From NCBI GenBank assembly GCA_942493075.1, contig OW818681.1, forward strand, positions 5,022,001-5,086,000: DNA of 64,000 bases, written 5' to 3'. The DNA is from JBBQYD01 sp942493075 (GTDB lineage: Bacteria; Verrucomicrobiota; Verrucomicrobiia; Limisphaerales; UBA8199). The notes beneath the pieces were generated by a model, which worked only from the letters and a program-made list of their open reading frames with translations, was not told the DNA's origin and made no database searches. Within the stretch, counting starts at the first letter, position 1, and each line of letters begins with the position of its first letter. This document shows positions 15,175-22,074 of this stretch, piece by piece. Both the position numbers and the translations under genes were made by a program.

Positions 15175-15271
15175 TTCCGTTTTGACAGTTGCCTCTGGTT
15201 CCGTCTCGGTATAAATCATTGGCATGAAGCTCGTCGCACTCCAATATCGAACCGGGTGGTTCCTTCGATAA
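15175..15271 (+). repeat. Decayed R4 tail and start of a lost ORF
   Basis: TTGCCTCTGGTTCCG and TATAAA (15210-15215) recall the R4 promoter, followed by ATGAAGCTCGTCGC at 15224 and CGAACCGGGTGGTTCCT. The latter resembles 5650-5690 inside the lipoprotein gene at 5638. The frame from 15224 stops after 15 codons. I read it as a degenerate R4 copy with the remains of the ORF it once drove. The rest of 15272-15390 shows nothing. Confidence 0.4.
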
Positions 15272-15390
15272 TTGTTGAGTCGCACAGAACCTATGGATGA
15301 AGACCGTAGTCGACTGATGAATCCCTATCGGATGAGTCCTTAAAAATTTCGCCAACGAATTAACCTCAACCACACTGTGAGCCCTTCCCT

Positions 15391-15825
15391 ATGCGCACGA
15401 ATGTCACATTCCATCATCCGACCGGCTTTGTGCCGGTTTCTGACTCGGACGCCATTCTATCAGTCATTGGTGGGCAGTGGTTCGCGACATTGTTGCGACG
15501 TGTTCCTAATCTGGAGATCGACGAGCGGTTGTGTCAGGAGGACTGGGGTGTCGTGATATTCGCCCGGCGATCACAGAAGAGGTTCTGGATTGGATTAAGC
15601 ATGTGGCCGGAAGGGGAGCATGCGTGGCTTGCTCATTTTCACCACGGGTCTTTCGCTTGGTTGCAGCGGTTCAGCTCGTCTGGCCAACGCGAAGTGCAGC
15701 GGCTGGTTAACGATGTTCATCGCATGTTGGCGAGCGAACCTGCGGTTTCGGATATTGCCTGGTATGAGGAGAGTCAGATGACGAAGACAGCCCCAGAGGG
15801 GTTTGCTTCACCAGACGAGCGCTAA
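15391..15825 (+). CDS. Hypothetical soluble protein
   Basis: A 144-residue protein from ATG 15391. It has a mixed alpha/beta look with aromatic patches (GVVIFARRSQKRFWIGLSMW, WLAHFHHGSFAWLQRF) and no signal or membrane segment. The C-terminal 25 residues look disordered. It is isolated, with repeats on both sides (R6/R4 before, R1 copy C after). Family not recognised. Confidence 0.6.
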   Translation: MRTNVTFHHPTGFVPVSDSDAILSVIGGQWFATLLRRVPNLEIDERLCQEDWGVVIFARRSQKRFWIGLSMWPEGEHAWLAHFHHGSFAWLQRFSSSGQREVQRLVNDVHRMLASEPAVSDIAWYEESQMTKTAPEGFASPDER

Positions 15826-15998
15826 CAAGTGGCTATGGAGCAGTTAGGACCTGGCTTGCCGGATGTGGATCTGGGTCTCGCGAGGCGAAATCAGCAAGTG
15901 GCGGTATAGCGAAGTGCGGTTGCCATAAACCATCTGTCGGCAGTGCTCTTTCCCGGGAGTGCTGCTGTCCAAGTGCCGGGATGCCAGCCGAACCGAGA

Positions 15999-16130
15999 TC
16001 CGTACTGTTGGTAACCAACGCACCCTTTGATTTCACCCTGGTTTATCGGGTTGGCGCCAAGGAGCGCCAACCCGATAAACCAGGGATAGTTCTTCTTTTG
16101 GATTCTTTCTACAAACAGTACTGAACTAGA
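15999..16130. repeat. R1 nested palindrome, copy C (covarying)
   Basis: Inner arms 16037-16057 and 16064-16084 pair perfectly over 21 bp. Compared with copies A, B and D, the left arm has T for C (GGTTTATCGGG) and the right arm has the matching A for G (CCCGATAAACC), so pairing is kept. Outer ends are CCGTACTGTTGG and ACAAACAGTACTGAAC. A short segment similar to the start of R4 follows. Confidence 0.9.
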
Positions 16131-16532
16131 GCGCCACTGCCCGATCCGGGTATTCGGAAATCAGTACGCTGGAAGGTTGTGGCATCGCCATGCTCAGGCC
16201 TTGATCGCCGGAACTCAGGCCATCCAGGCTAAGTCCGCTTGCGGTCGTGGAGTGCTGTAGTCCTCTAGTCCTCTACAGCTTTTTCGCGACGAGTCCATCT
16301 GACGAACGGGCTTCGTGGGATGAGAGATCGAAAAACGCCCTGAATTGAAAGGTTCTGGATTGTTCTTTTTAGATAGGGTTCCAGCTCAACCCACAAAGGC
16401 CAATTCGAACTGTGACTTCCTGGATCGACGGTCACAGCATAACATAGATCCAGTGTCCTCCTGCGAAAAAGCGGCGCTTCGCAAAGCCTCGCGCGCGCAC
16501 TCCAAGACGCGTAGCGCGTTCCGGTGGGCTAA
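16131..16532. other. Intergenic stretch without a credible gene
   Basis: Contains a partial match to the R4 left end just after copy C, a small direct repeat (TAGTCCTC twice near 16259-16275), and a GCGCACTCCAAGACGCGTAG segment typical of intergenic mosaic sequence. Open frames on both strands here are short and unconvincing. Confidence 0.4.
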
Positions 16533-16603
16533 GGCGCACGGATGTGCGTCCGTGTGTAGCGCGGTCGTCTCGACTGCGAGTTCGCGCACCGTCCCGGTGC
16601 GCC
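16533..16603. repeat. R5 block, copy 2
   Basis: Nearly identical to 14887-14960. The ends AAGGCGCAC (from 16531) and GTGCGCCTT are exact 9-bp inverted repeats, giving a hairpin-capable block. It lies just beyond the stop codon of the gene remnant at 16613-16756. Confidence 0.75.
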
Positions 16604-16612
16604 TTTGTAGGA

Positions 16613-16756
16613 TTACGGAAAGCGAACGCGATAGAATCGCTGCAGGCTGTTCGTTGCCGATTCGTCTGTGAACTGATACTGATCCGAGCCTGTGGGCCAT
16701 TCAACCAGGCGGTTCGATAGCACACTCCAACTGCTTTCCGGCAGGGCCAGGTTGGT
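16613..16756 (-). pseudogene. 3' end of a secreted-protein gene, truncated at R1 copy D
   Basis: A 47-codon minus-strand frame ends in TAA at 16613 and reads TNLALPESSWSVLSNRL, then DQYQFTDESATN, then RFYRVRFP at the C-terminus. This is the usual ending of large verrucomicrobial secreted proteins built from immunoglobulin-like or propeller domains (a fibronectin-like tail ending RFYRV). The rest of the gene is missing: the frame runs straight into R1 copy D at 16755. I infer that element insertion or recombination at the element removed the upstream part. Confidence 0.6.
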
Positions 16757-16882
16757 ACTGGTAACCACCGCACCCTTTGATTTCACCCTGGTTCATCGGG
16801 TTGGCGCCAAGGAGCGCCAACCCGATGAACCAGAAATAGTTTAACTTTGGGGATTCTTTCTACAAACAGTACTGAACTAAAG
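16755..16882. repeat. R1 nested palindrome, copy D
   Basis: Inner arms 16787-16807 and 16814-16833 pair over 20-21 bp. The right outer arm (ACAAACAGTACTGAACTAAAG) is intact, but the left is shortened to GTACTGGTAACC and abuts the gene remnant. It is followed by a long R4 module, as is copy A. Confidence 0.9.
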
Positions 16883-17173
16883 TGTCATTGCACGATCCAT
16901 ATATCCGATAGTCGCCAGGCTGGGCGGCCTCCTCATGGTGTTCCAAACCCAATGCTCGCTGTCCTTTCAGGACGTCCTTTCAGGGCTCCCGGCAACTCGT
17001 ATTAGCGTTCCATACCTGAGGATTAGCGATTGACTTGCCTTGCGGTAGGCACAACTCCGGATCGCAGAAGGGGACGCATTGCGTCGGACTAGCTCCTGGT
17101 CAGAACACCGAACCATGGATGGCTTTGTAGCCTTGTTTTTGTCAGTTGACCTTTGGCTCAACTGCACTATAAA
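16883..17173 (+). repeat. R4 promoter-carrying repeat module, copy 2
   Basis: Aligns with 3976-4262 nearly end to end, sharing TGTTCCAAACCCAATGCT, CTTTCAGGGCTCC, CACAACTCCGG, GGGACGCATTGCGTCG and CTCCTGGTCAGAA. It carries an internal duplication of CTTTCAGG and ends in the promoter described next. With R1 copy D it forms a composite of about 430 bp. Confidence 0.8.
17146..17173 (+). promoter_or_regulatory. Sigma-70-like promoter in R4 copy 2
   Basis: TTGACC at 17146-17151, a 16-base spacer, TATAAA at 17168-17173. The downstream ATG at 17187 is 13 bases after the -10 box, so the leader would be under ten bases. Identical boxes and spacing occur at 5600-5627. Confidence 0.6.
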
Positions 17174-17186
17174 CATTCTATATGGT

Positions 17187-17417
17187 ATGACACCACATTC
17201 GCACGAGCACTGGTTTACCCGCTGGTTCGTTTATCTCATCGGCACTGCGGTATTCATGGCCATTCTCTATTTTTGCCTCCGTCGGTTCTTCGATGCTTCC
17301 ATTGGGGTGTCGCTTGGAGTTGCGGTTCCAGTCGGGTTGGCTGGGTTTTGGATTTTTGCCAAGATCATGGAGGACATGGATACTCCACCCGGTTTTTGGG
17401 ACGACACTGGGGCATAG
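17187..17417 (+). CDS. Small two-segment membrane protein
   Basis: Seventy-six residues from ATG 17187, starting MTPHSHEHWFTRW. Two hydrophobic segments follow: VYLIGTAVFMAILYFCL (about 15-31) and VSLGVAVPVGLAGFWIFA (about 41-58), then an acidic tail (MEDMDTPPGFWDD). The frame is open further upstream through the R4 repeat, but I start at the first ATG after the promoter. Function unknown. Confidence 0.6.
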   Translation: MTPHSHEHWFTRWFVYLIGTAVFMAILYFCLRRFFDASIGVSLGVAVPVGLAGFWIFAKIMEDMDTPPGFWDDTGA

Positions 17418-17543
17418 CTTGAGATGCACGATCCGTCACCCAAGACCACTGGAACGAATGCTGGCGGGCCACGTCCGTGTGCCAGTGCGGACGCCCTGGG
17501 CCGTCCGCATCGCTCAGTTCCGACGTTAACCTTGTGCCCCTCC

Positions 17544-18194
17544 ATGAGAGCTTTAACTTTAGTAGTCGTTTTGTGGATTTCGAATGTGAGCGAAGCCGCA
17601 ACAAACGCAGTGCTGCCTATTACAACCAACTTTGTCCATGGCGTTAGTTTGTCGGTCAGTGAATTGGAGACAGTGACAACTTTGGCAAACATCTGCGGGA
17701 TCCGCAAGATAACTGAGGTCAGCACGCAATCCCATCTGAGCGGGACCACGATTGGCGTGGCAGGGGACGAGAAGTTCGAAGGTCGGTCTGTGATTTTCAG
17801 AACACTCCTGGTTTACCCAAAGGAGAACCGACAATCGCGCCCGATTGACGCGCCGTCGGCGGGGGAGTTCTGGGCAGGGTCCGCGCAGCCAAGGCAGGAA
17901 GAACGGACGATTGTAAAGCTCGGTGATCGGGATCTGCGGGTTGGGCTCTTAAACGGAGTCAAGCCATCTGGAGCCGATAAGATCATGGATGCCTTTGCCA
18001 AGGGGAAGATTCGTGTGAAAGAACAGTCTCTGATGGACGCCTTGTCTGAGGTTGACGTGATGAAACCGAACTGGATAGGCATCTCTGGAGGCAAGCTGGC
18101 CATTACGTTCGCCGCGCGTCCCCTGAACACATACATATTCACATTTGATGGAAATGAGATCACACTGGTGGCCAGGATTCGACGATACGAATGA
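17544..18194 (+). CDS. Exported hypothetical protein
   Basis: A 216-residue protein from ATG 17544 with a Sec signal (ALTLVVVLWISNVSEAA). The mature part is beta-rich with VSELETVTTLANICGIRKI and GTTIGVAGDEKFEGRSVIF. A start at 17424 would add 40 residues unlike a signal peptide, so I prefer the internal ATG. The gap before it contains GC-rich inverted repeats (GCGGACG and CGTCCGC near 17498-17517). Family unknown. Confidence 0.6.
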   Translation: MRALTLVVVLWISNVSEAATNAVLPITTNFVHGVSLSVSELETVTTLANICGIRKITEVSTQSHLSGTTIGVAGDEKFEGRSVIFRTLLVYPKENRQSRPIDAPSAGEFWAGSAQPRQEERTIVKLGDRDLRVGLLNGVKPSGADKIMDAFAKGKIRVKEQSLMDALSEVDVMKPNWIGISGGKLAITFAARPLNTYIFTFDGNEITLVARIRRYE

Positions 18195-18301
18195 GAGCTG
18201 GAGCGGTTAATAAGTCGCGGCAGCGAACGCCAGGAGCGTCTCCATTGCAGTCGGGCGCCCTCGGCCCGGCGCGGCTGCACTGTTCGGTCGGCAGTAAACC
18301 T

Positions 18302-18736
18302 ATGAAAAACCTTGCCCGCATTCTTTTCATTCTGACGGTAGCCGTAGGTTGCAGCCGCCAACCTGGCCAATCAAACTCTGCGCTGAACACCATTGAGAGC
18401 GTCAAATCGCTGCAAGTTATGCACGAGGGGGAGCCATGGTTGGAGGTCACTATCTCCCAGCGGGTGGACCCTAAGGCTCCCGCGTATGTGGTGGGGATTC
18501 GTGAGAGCAAGTGGGCAAATCGTCTGGATTGGGCGCTGTTCGAGCAGACCTTTGACGCTGACAAAGTGATTAGCCGCTTTCGCTTTAAGCCTTTCGGGCA
18601 GACCAACGAGATCATACTTAACAAGGACGACTTTGAATGGTACCCGCGGGTGAGCGGCTTTGAAACAGTGAAGGTTGTGCTAAGCGGGGCTGAACCAGAC
18701 GGTCCAGCGGACACGAGCCAGCCAGTTGCCCATTAG
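18302..18736 (+). CDS. Putative lipoprotein
   Basis: A 144-residue protein from ATG 18302. The N-terminus MKNLARILFILTVAVGC is a clear lipoprotein signal with lipobox AVGC (Cys17). The mature part holds HEGEPWLEVTISQRVD and RFRFKPFGQTNEIILNK, likely a small beta domain. The 107 bases before it, after the preceding gene, are GC-rich and capable of pairing. Function unknown. Confidence 0.6.
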   Translation: MKNLARILFILTVAVGCSRQPGQSNSALNTIESVKSLQVMHEGEPWLEVTISQRVDPKAPAYVVGIRESKWANRLDWALFEQTFDADKVISRFRFKPFGQTNEIILNKDDFEWYPRVSGFETVKVVLSGAEPDGPADTSQPVAH

Positions 18737-18788
18737 TCACCAACAATAATATTTGGACAAATGAGCAGTCGTCGGTGTCTATCTTAGT

Positions 18789-19208
18789 ATGAAGCGTACC
18801 CTCATCGTAATAGCAGTCCTCACGGTTGCCATTGTCGTAGGGAGCATGGTGTATATCGCCTCCTCCAGTCGGCAACCCGGGCACGTAGATGCACTGAGTA
18901 TCCTCGCTGCGACAAGAACATATACCGCTGATCTGAAGGCCAGAGGGGTGGCCATCCCGGCGTCTGTTTCTTTGCAGGAGTTGATCAACCGCCGGTTGTT
19001 GACTACGTCGGACGTGAGCGGGTTTAACGGCATGGATGTTACCGTTAACCTGTCCGCAGATGAGAGTCACCCACAGGACATCCTTATTCGGGCACGTTTA
19101 GCGAACGGACAAGAGATCGTGACACTGGCGGATGGCAGCGTTCAGCAATTATCGCCCAATCGGGCAGGGCGGATGCAGGGGACGAGTTCGCCGCCAGCAT
19201 CCCATTAG
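18789..19208 (+). CDS. Single-pass membrane-anchored hypothetical protein
   Basis: A 139-residue protein from ATG 18789. An N-terminal hydrophobic segment (TLIVIAVLTVAIVVGSMVYI, about 4-23) is not followed by a Cys, so it is an uncleaved anchor rather than a lipoprotein signal. The rest has LSILAATRTYTADLKARGV and LQELINRRLLTTSDVSGF, resembling the pilin-like or TypH/N-methylation-lacking small domains found in these bacteria, without certainty. It is the last gene of the plus-strand series. The next 190 bases hold no gene. Confidence 0.55.
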   Translation: MKRTLIVIAVLTVAIVVGSMVYIASSSRQPGHVDALSILAATRTYTADLKARGVAIPASVSLQELINRRLLTTSDVSGFNGMDVTVNLSADESHPQDILIRARLANGQEIVTLADGSVQQLSPNRAGRMQGTSSPPASH

Positions 19209-19400
19209 GGTTTTGGCGTCATTTTCGCCCGATTGACTACCCGCTGAACCTGCGCGGGATACCATTTTTCCCCGCTGCATGGTTTGATCCCGTCCCTGTT
19301 CGACAGGTTGGCTTGCAGAGCGTCAAGTGGGCACCCAAGCGAAATCGGCTATTTCCGAAGCCCCTGAACAGGGCGACCGAATCGGTGGTTTTTTGCCTTG

Positions 19401-19482
19401 ATCAGCAGCCAACACACGCATTGTGGGTTGAAGGAAGATGAGTTTCCAGGAGGAGTTCAGGGCGTTGTTGCAGAAACACAAC
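19401..19482 (+). pseudogene. Remnant resembling the C-terminus of an IS200-like (REP-associated) transposase
   Basis: One frame gives SFQEEFRALLQKHN (19441-19482), which matches what I know of the C-terminal ends of REP-associated tyrosine transposases (FQEEFRALLxKH, normally followed by DERYxWD). The expected preceding His-rich piece appears in another frame as ISSQHTHCGLKED (19401-19439). The DERYxWD ending and all catalytic parts are absent. This is a short frameshifted relic, seen by eye only. Confidence 0.4.
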
Positions 19483-19550
19483 ACTTCCATGCTTGGCTAC
19501 CTGCGGATGCCCACTTGGGGGCTACAAGGTTGCGCACGTGCGCCAGGCAA

Positions 19551-19655
19551 AGCTCGGTTCGCCGAAGGAAACGCATTGCGTTTGACTTTGTCCTAGTCAG
19601 AACACCGAACCATGGATGGCTTTGTAGCCCTGTTTTTGGCAGTTGACCTTTTAAT
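19551..19655 (+). repeat. R4 module fragment upstream of ssrA
   Basis: Matches the right part of R4: GGTTCGCCGAAGGAAACGCA, TTGCGTTTGACTTTGTCCTA, GTCAGAACACCGAACCATGG and TTTTTGGCAGTTGACCTT. The -10 part is missing (TTGACCTTTTAATCGC). The native ssrA promoter begins 25 bases further on. Confidence 0.75.
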
Positions 19656-19679
19656 CGCACCCCGCGGCGACCTGCGACC

Positions 19680-19708
19680 TTGACCCCGGCAGAGCGATGA
19701 ACGATAAT
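19680..19708 (+). promoter_or_regulatory. Promoter of ssrA
   Basis: TTGACC at 19680-19685, a 17-base spacer and GATAAT at 19703-19708. Transcription would start near 19715, about 14 bases before the mature tmRNA 5' end, as expected for an RNase P-processed precursor. Confidence 0.6.
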
Positions 19709-19728
19709 AGGGCGTCCAAATCTGGTTT

Positions 19729-20084
19729 GGGGGCGTACTGGTTTCGACCTGGGAGACGCGCCAGAGGCGGCATGCCGAGGATGGTTCGTTGGCCTCGTAA
19801 AAAATCGAACCAAAAGTTAACTGCTAACAACGAATTAGCTCTCGCGGCCTAATGTGCCACGACGTTCACCGGTGGACACCTGCTACGCCGGATGAACGCA
19901 ACAGCAGGTTAGGTTGGTAGCGGCGCCTGCGCGCTACTGGCCGAAAAAATTTCATGCGGGCTAGGCAGGATGAGCTCGGTGTCAGGCCGTTATCATCTAG
20001 CAGAAAACTCTCTCCTGACTAAGCATGTAGTCGCGGCTGGTAAATTTGTCAGGGACGCGGGTTCAATTCCCGCCGCCTCCACCA
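19729..20084 (+). ncRNA. ssrA: Transfer-messenger RNA (tmRNA)
   Basis: tmRNA rescues stalled ribosomes and tags the unfinished peptide for proteolysis. The 5' end GGGGGCG pairs over seven bases (one G-U) with the 3' CGCCTCC, followed by A and an encoded CCA at 20082-20084. The 5' part reads GGGGGCGTACTGGTTTCGAC and the 3' part has a T-arm (GGGTTCAATTCCC), both diagnostic. The tag frame at 19823-19852 encodes ANNELALAA followed by TAA. It is a one-piece, non-permuted gene of about 356 bases, with convergent htpG immediately downstream. Confidence 0.97.
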
Positions 20085-20089
20085 TTTTC

Positions 20090-21979
20090 TTACTCACCCT
20101 TTTCGGGTGTTTTGGGCTCAACCGGTTTGGCTGCGTCGCTGGCTGGGCCAAGCACACGTTCGAGCAGCTCGTTCATACGCTTGAGCATGTTGCGCGGATC
20201 ATCCATCAACCCAGCCGCTACGCGAGCGTTGTCCAGCAACTGCTCGGCAACTACCTTCGCCAAAGCATCGTCGCCCTGCCTCTGGCTTGCCAGGCGAGAG
20301 ATAATCACATGGTGCGGATTTATCTCCAGGTCCGGGGTGTTCGAACTCAGTTCGTTCCCCTTCCCCGCTGATTTCAAGATCCTGCGCATCGTGGATGTCA
20401 TGAACTTATCGCTGTCCACAACAACAGCGGGACTGTCCACCAGGCGCTGAGATACGCGCACCTCATGCACGCGATCGCCGAGGACTTCTTTCATCCAGCT
20501 CGCCAGGCTCTTCGCATCTTCATCGGATAATGCAGCGCTCTTGGCATTTTCCACGCCTACCTCGGCCTTCTCGGCGGCCTTCAAAGGTTTCTGCTCGAAC
20601 ATTTGCAGGTGCTCCATAACGAACTCGTCCCATGGGTCGTACATGAACAGCACTTCGAACTTGCGAGAACGGAACACCTCGTAATAGGGGCTGCCCTCAG
20701 CGGCTTCGCGGTTAGGTGCCAGCAGATAGTAAATCTCTTTCTGATCTGAAGGCATGCGCTTCACGTAATCAGCCAGGGAGGTCTGCTTGCCCTTTTCAGT
20801 GATGGATGATTCGTATCGAAGCAGCTTGCCCAGCGCCTCACGATGTGTGAAGTCAGTGGCCACACCTTCCTTGAGGAATCGGTTATACTCCAGGTAAAAC
20901 TTCTCGAATGCTTCGGGATTCTTCTCCGCCTGTTCAGCCAGCATCTTGAGGAAGCGGCTCGTCAGAACCTTGTTCAGCTTCTGCATCAGGCTGGTGTCCT
21001 GCATGGTTTCGCGAGAGATGTTGAGGGGCAGGTCTTCGCTGTCCACAACACCTTTCAAGAAACGCAGCCAGTCCGGAAACAGCCCTTTGGCTCCGGCCTG
21101 AATCAGAACCTTCCGGCAATACAGGCTGACTTCCGAGTCCACACGGCCCATGCCCATGGATTCGAAATTGCGCTCAGGGACATACAGCAGCGCCTGGATG
21201 GAAAGCGGGGCATCGGAGGTGAAATGCAACCGCAGGAGAGGCTTCTGCGCGTCGTGCCCCAGATACTTGTAGAACTCCTCGTATTCTTCTTCTTTAACTT
21301 CGCTGGGGGTGCGCGTCCAAATGGCCTGGATCGTGTTCAGGCGGTTGCCGTTCAGGTCAATCGGATACTGAACGAAGTTCGAATAGCGTTTGATGATGTT
21401 CTCGATCGTGCTGGCCTGTGCAAAGTCCTTCGCGTCTTCTTTGAGTTCCAGAACGATTCGGGTCCCGCGAGGCAAATCTGCCGCCGGCTCGATATCGTAG
21501 CCGTTCGCGCCTTCGCTGGTCCATTTCCAGCCCTGCTCCTCCGGTTGCCAGGATCGGCTATAGACAGTCACCTTCCCCGCAACCATGAATGCCGAGTAAA
21601 AGCCCACGCCAAACTGGCCGATCAGCTTGGCATCGGGCTTCTTTTCCTCTGCCACCTGTTTCAGGAAGGCTTTGGTGCCTGAGTGAGCGATGGTTCCCAG
21701 GTTCTCCACCAGTTCGCCGTGGGTCATTCCCAAACCCGTATCGGTGAACGTAACCGTATTAGCCTTGTCGTCAGTGGTGATACTGATGCCGGGAGCGGCG
21801 TCCGGCTCAACGATCGGCTTTCCTGAGGCTTGCGTGAAACGCAGCTTCTCACAAGCGTCTGCGGCATTTGAAATCAGCTCCCGAACGAAGATCTCTTTGT
21901 CGGTATAAAGCGAGTGGATGACGAGATCCAACAACTGTTGAATCTCAGCTTGAAAATGATGCTTTTCCGTTGTGCTCAT
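20090..21979 (-). CDS. htpG: Molecular chaperone HtpG (Hsp90)
   Basis: HtpG is the bacterial Hsp90, an ATP-dependent cytoplasmic chaperone. The 629-residue length is normal. The N-terminal GHKL ATPase domain has ELISNAADACEKLRF near 34-48, DTGLGMTHGEL and the lid GTIAHSGTKAF, then GQFGVGFYSAF. The middle domain has the ISRETMQ-type segment (LNISRETMQDTSLMQK). The C-terminal dimerisation domain ends in a Pro/Glu-rich tail. ATG start at 21979. It converges on ssrA with five bases between ends. Confidence 0.97.
   Translation of the reverse strand: MSTTEKHHFQAEIQQLLDLVIHSLYTDKEIFVRELISNAADACEKLRFTQASGKPIVEPDAAPGISITTDDKANTVTFTDTGLGMTHGELVENLGTIAHSGTKAFLKQVAEEKKPDAKLIGQFGVGFYSAFMVAGKVTVYSRSWQPEEQGWKWTSEGANGYDIEPAADLPRGTRIVLELKEDAKDFAQASTIENIIKRYSNFVQYPIDLNGNRLNTIQAIWTRTPSEVKEEEYEEFYKYLGHDAQKPLLRLHFTSDAPLSIQALLYVPERNFESMGMGRVDSEVSLYCRKVLIQAGAKGLFPDWLRFLKGVVDSEDLPLNISRETMQDTSLMQKLNKVLTSRFLKMLAEQAEKNPEAFEKFYLEYNRFLKEGVATDFTHREALGKLLRYESSITEKGKQTSLADYVKRMPSDQKEIYYLLAPNREAAEGSPYYEVFRSRKFEVLFMYDPWDEFVMEHLQMFEQKPLKAAEKAEVGVENAKSAALSDEDAKSLASWMKEVLGDRVHEVRVSQRLVDSPAVVVDSDKFMTSTMRRILKSAGKGNELSSNTPDLEINPHHVIISRLASQRQGDDALAKVVAEQLLDNARVAAGLMDDPRNMLKRMNELLERVLGPASDAAKPVEPKTPEKGE
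20095..20113 (+). terminator. Possible terminator of ssrA
   Basis: CACCC and GGGTG pair around TTTTC and are followed by TTTT, 11 bases after the tmRNA CCA. The stem is only five base pairs and overlaps the 3' end of htpG on the other strand, so it is weakly supported. Confidence 0.4.
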
Positions 21980-22074
21980 ACGCGTATTACTACCAATTTT
22001 GTCTAAATTCAGTTAGCTAAAGCTGTCCTCCACGTCAAGAGGGGGAGAGAAGCTTCAACATTCAGCTCGTCAGG

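Noticed and set aside
4267..19208. A chromosomal integron with attC sites
   Set aside because: No integrase is in the window, and the hairpins do not show consistent RYYYAAC/GTTRRRY cores; isolated matches such as ACCTAAC near 6164 lack a partner. The idea is kept only as a comparison.
19729..20084. ssrA as the attachment site of an integrative island
   Set aside because: Islands at ssrA normally insert at its 3' end. The 3' side here is htpG, with no integrase or duplicated ssrA end, and the repeat-rich region is on the 5' side.
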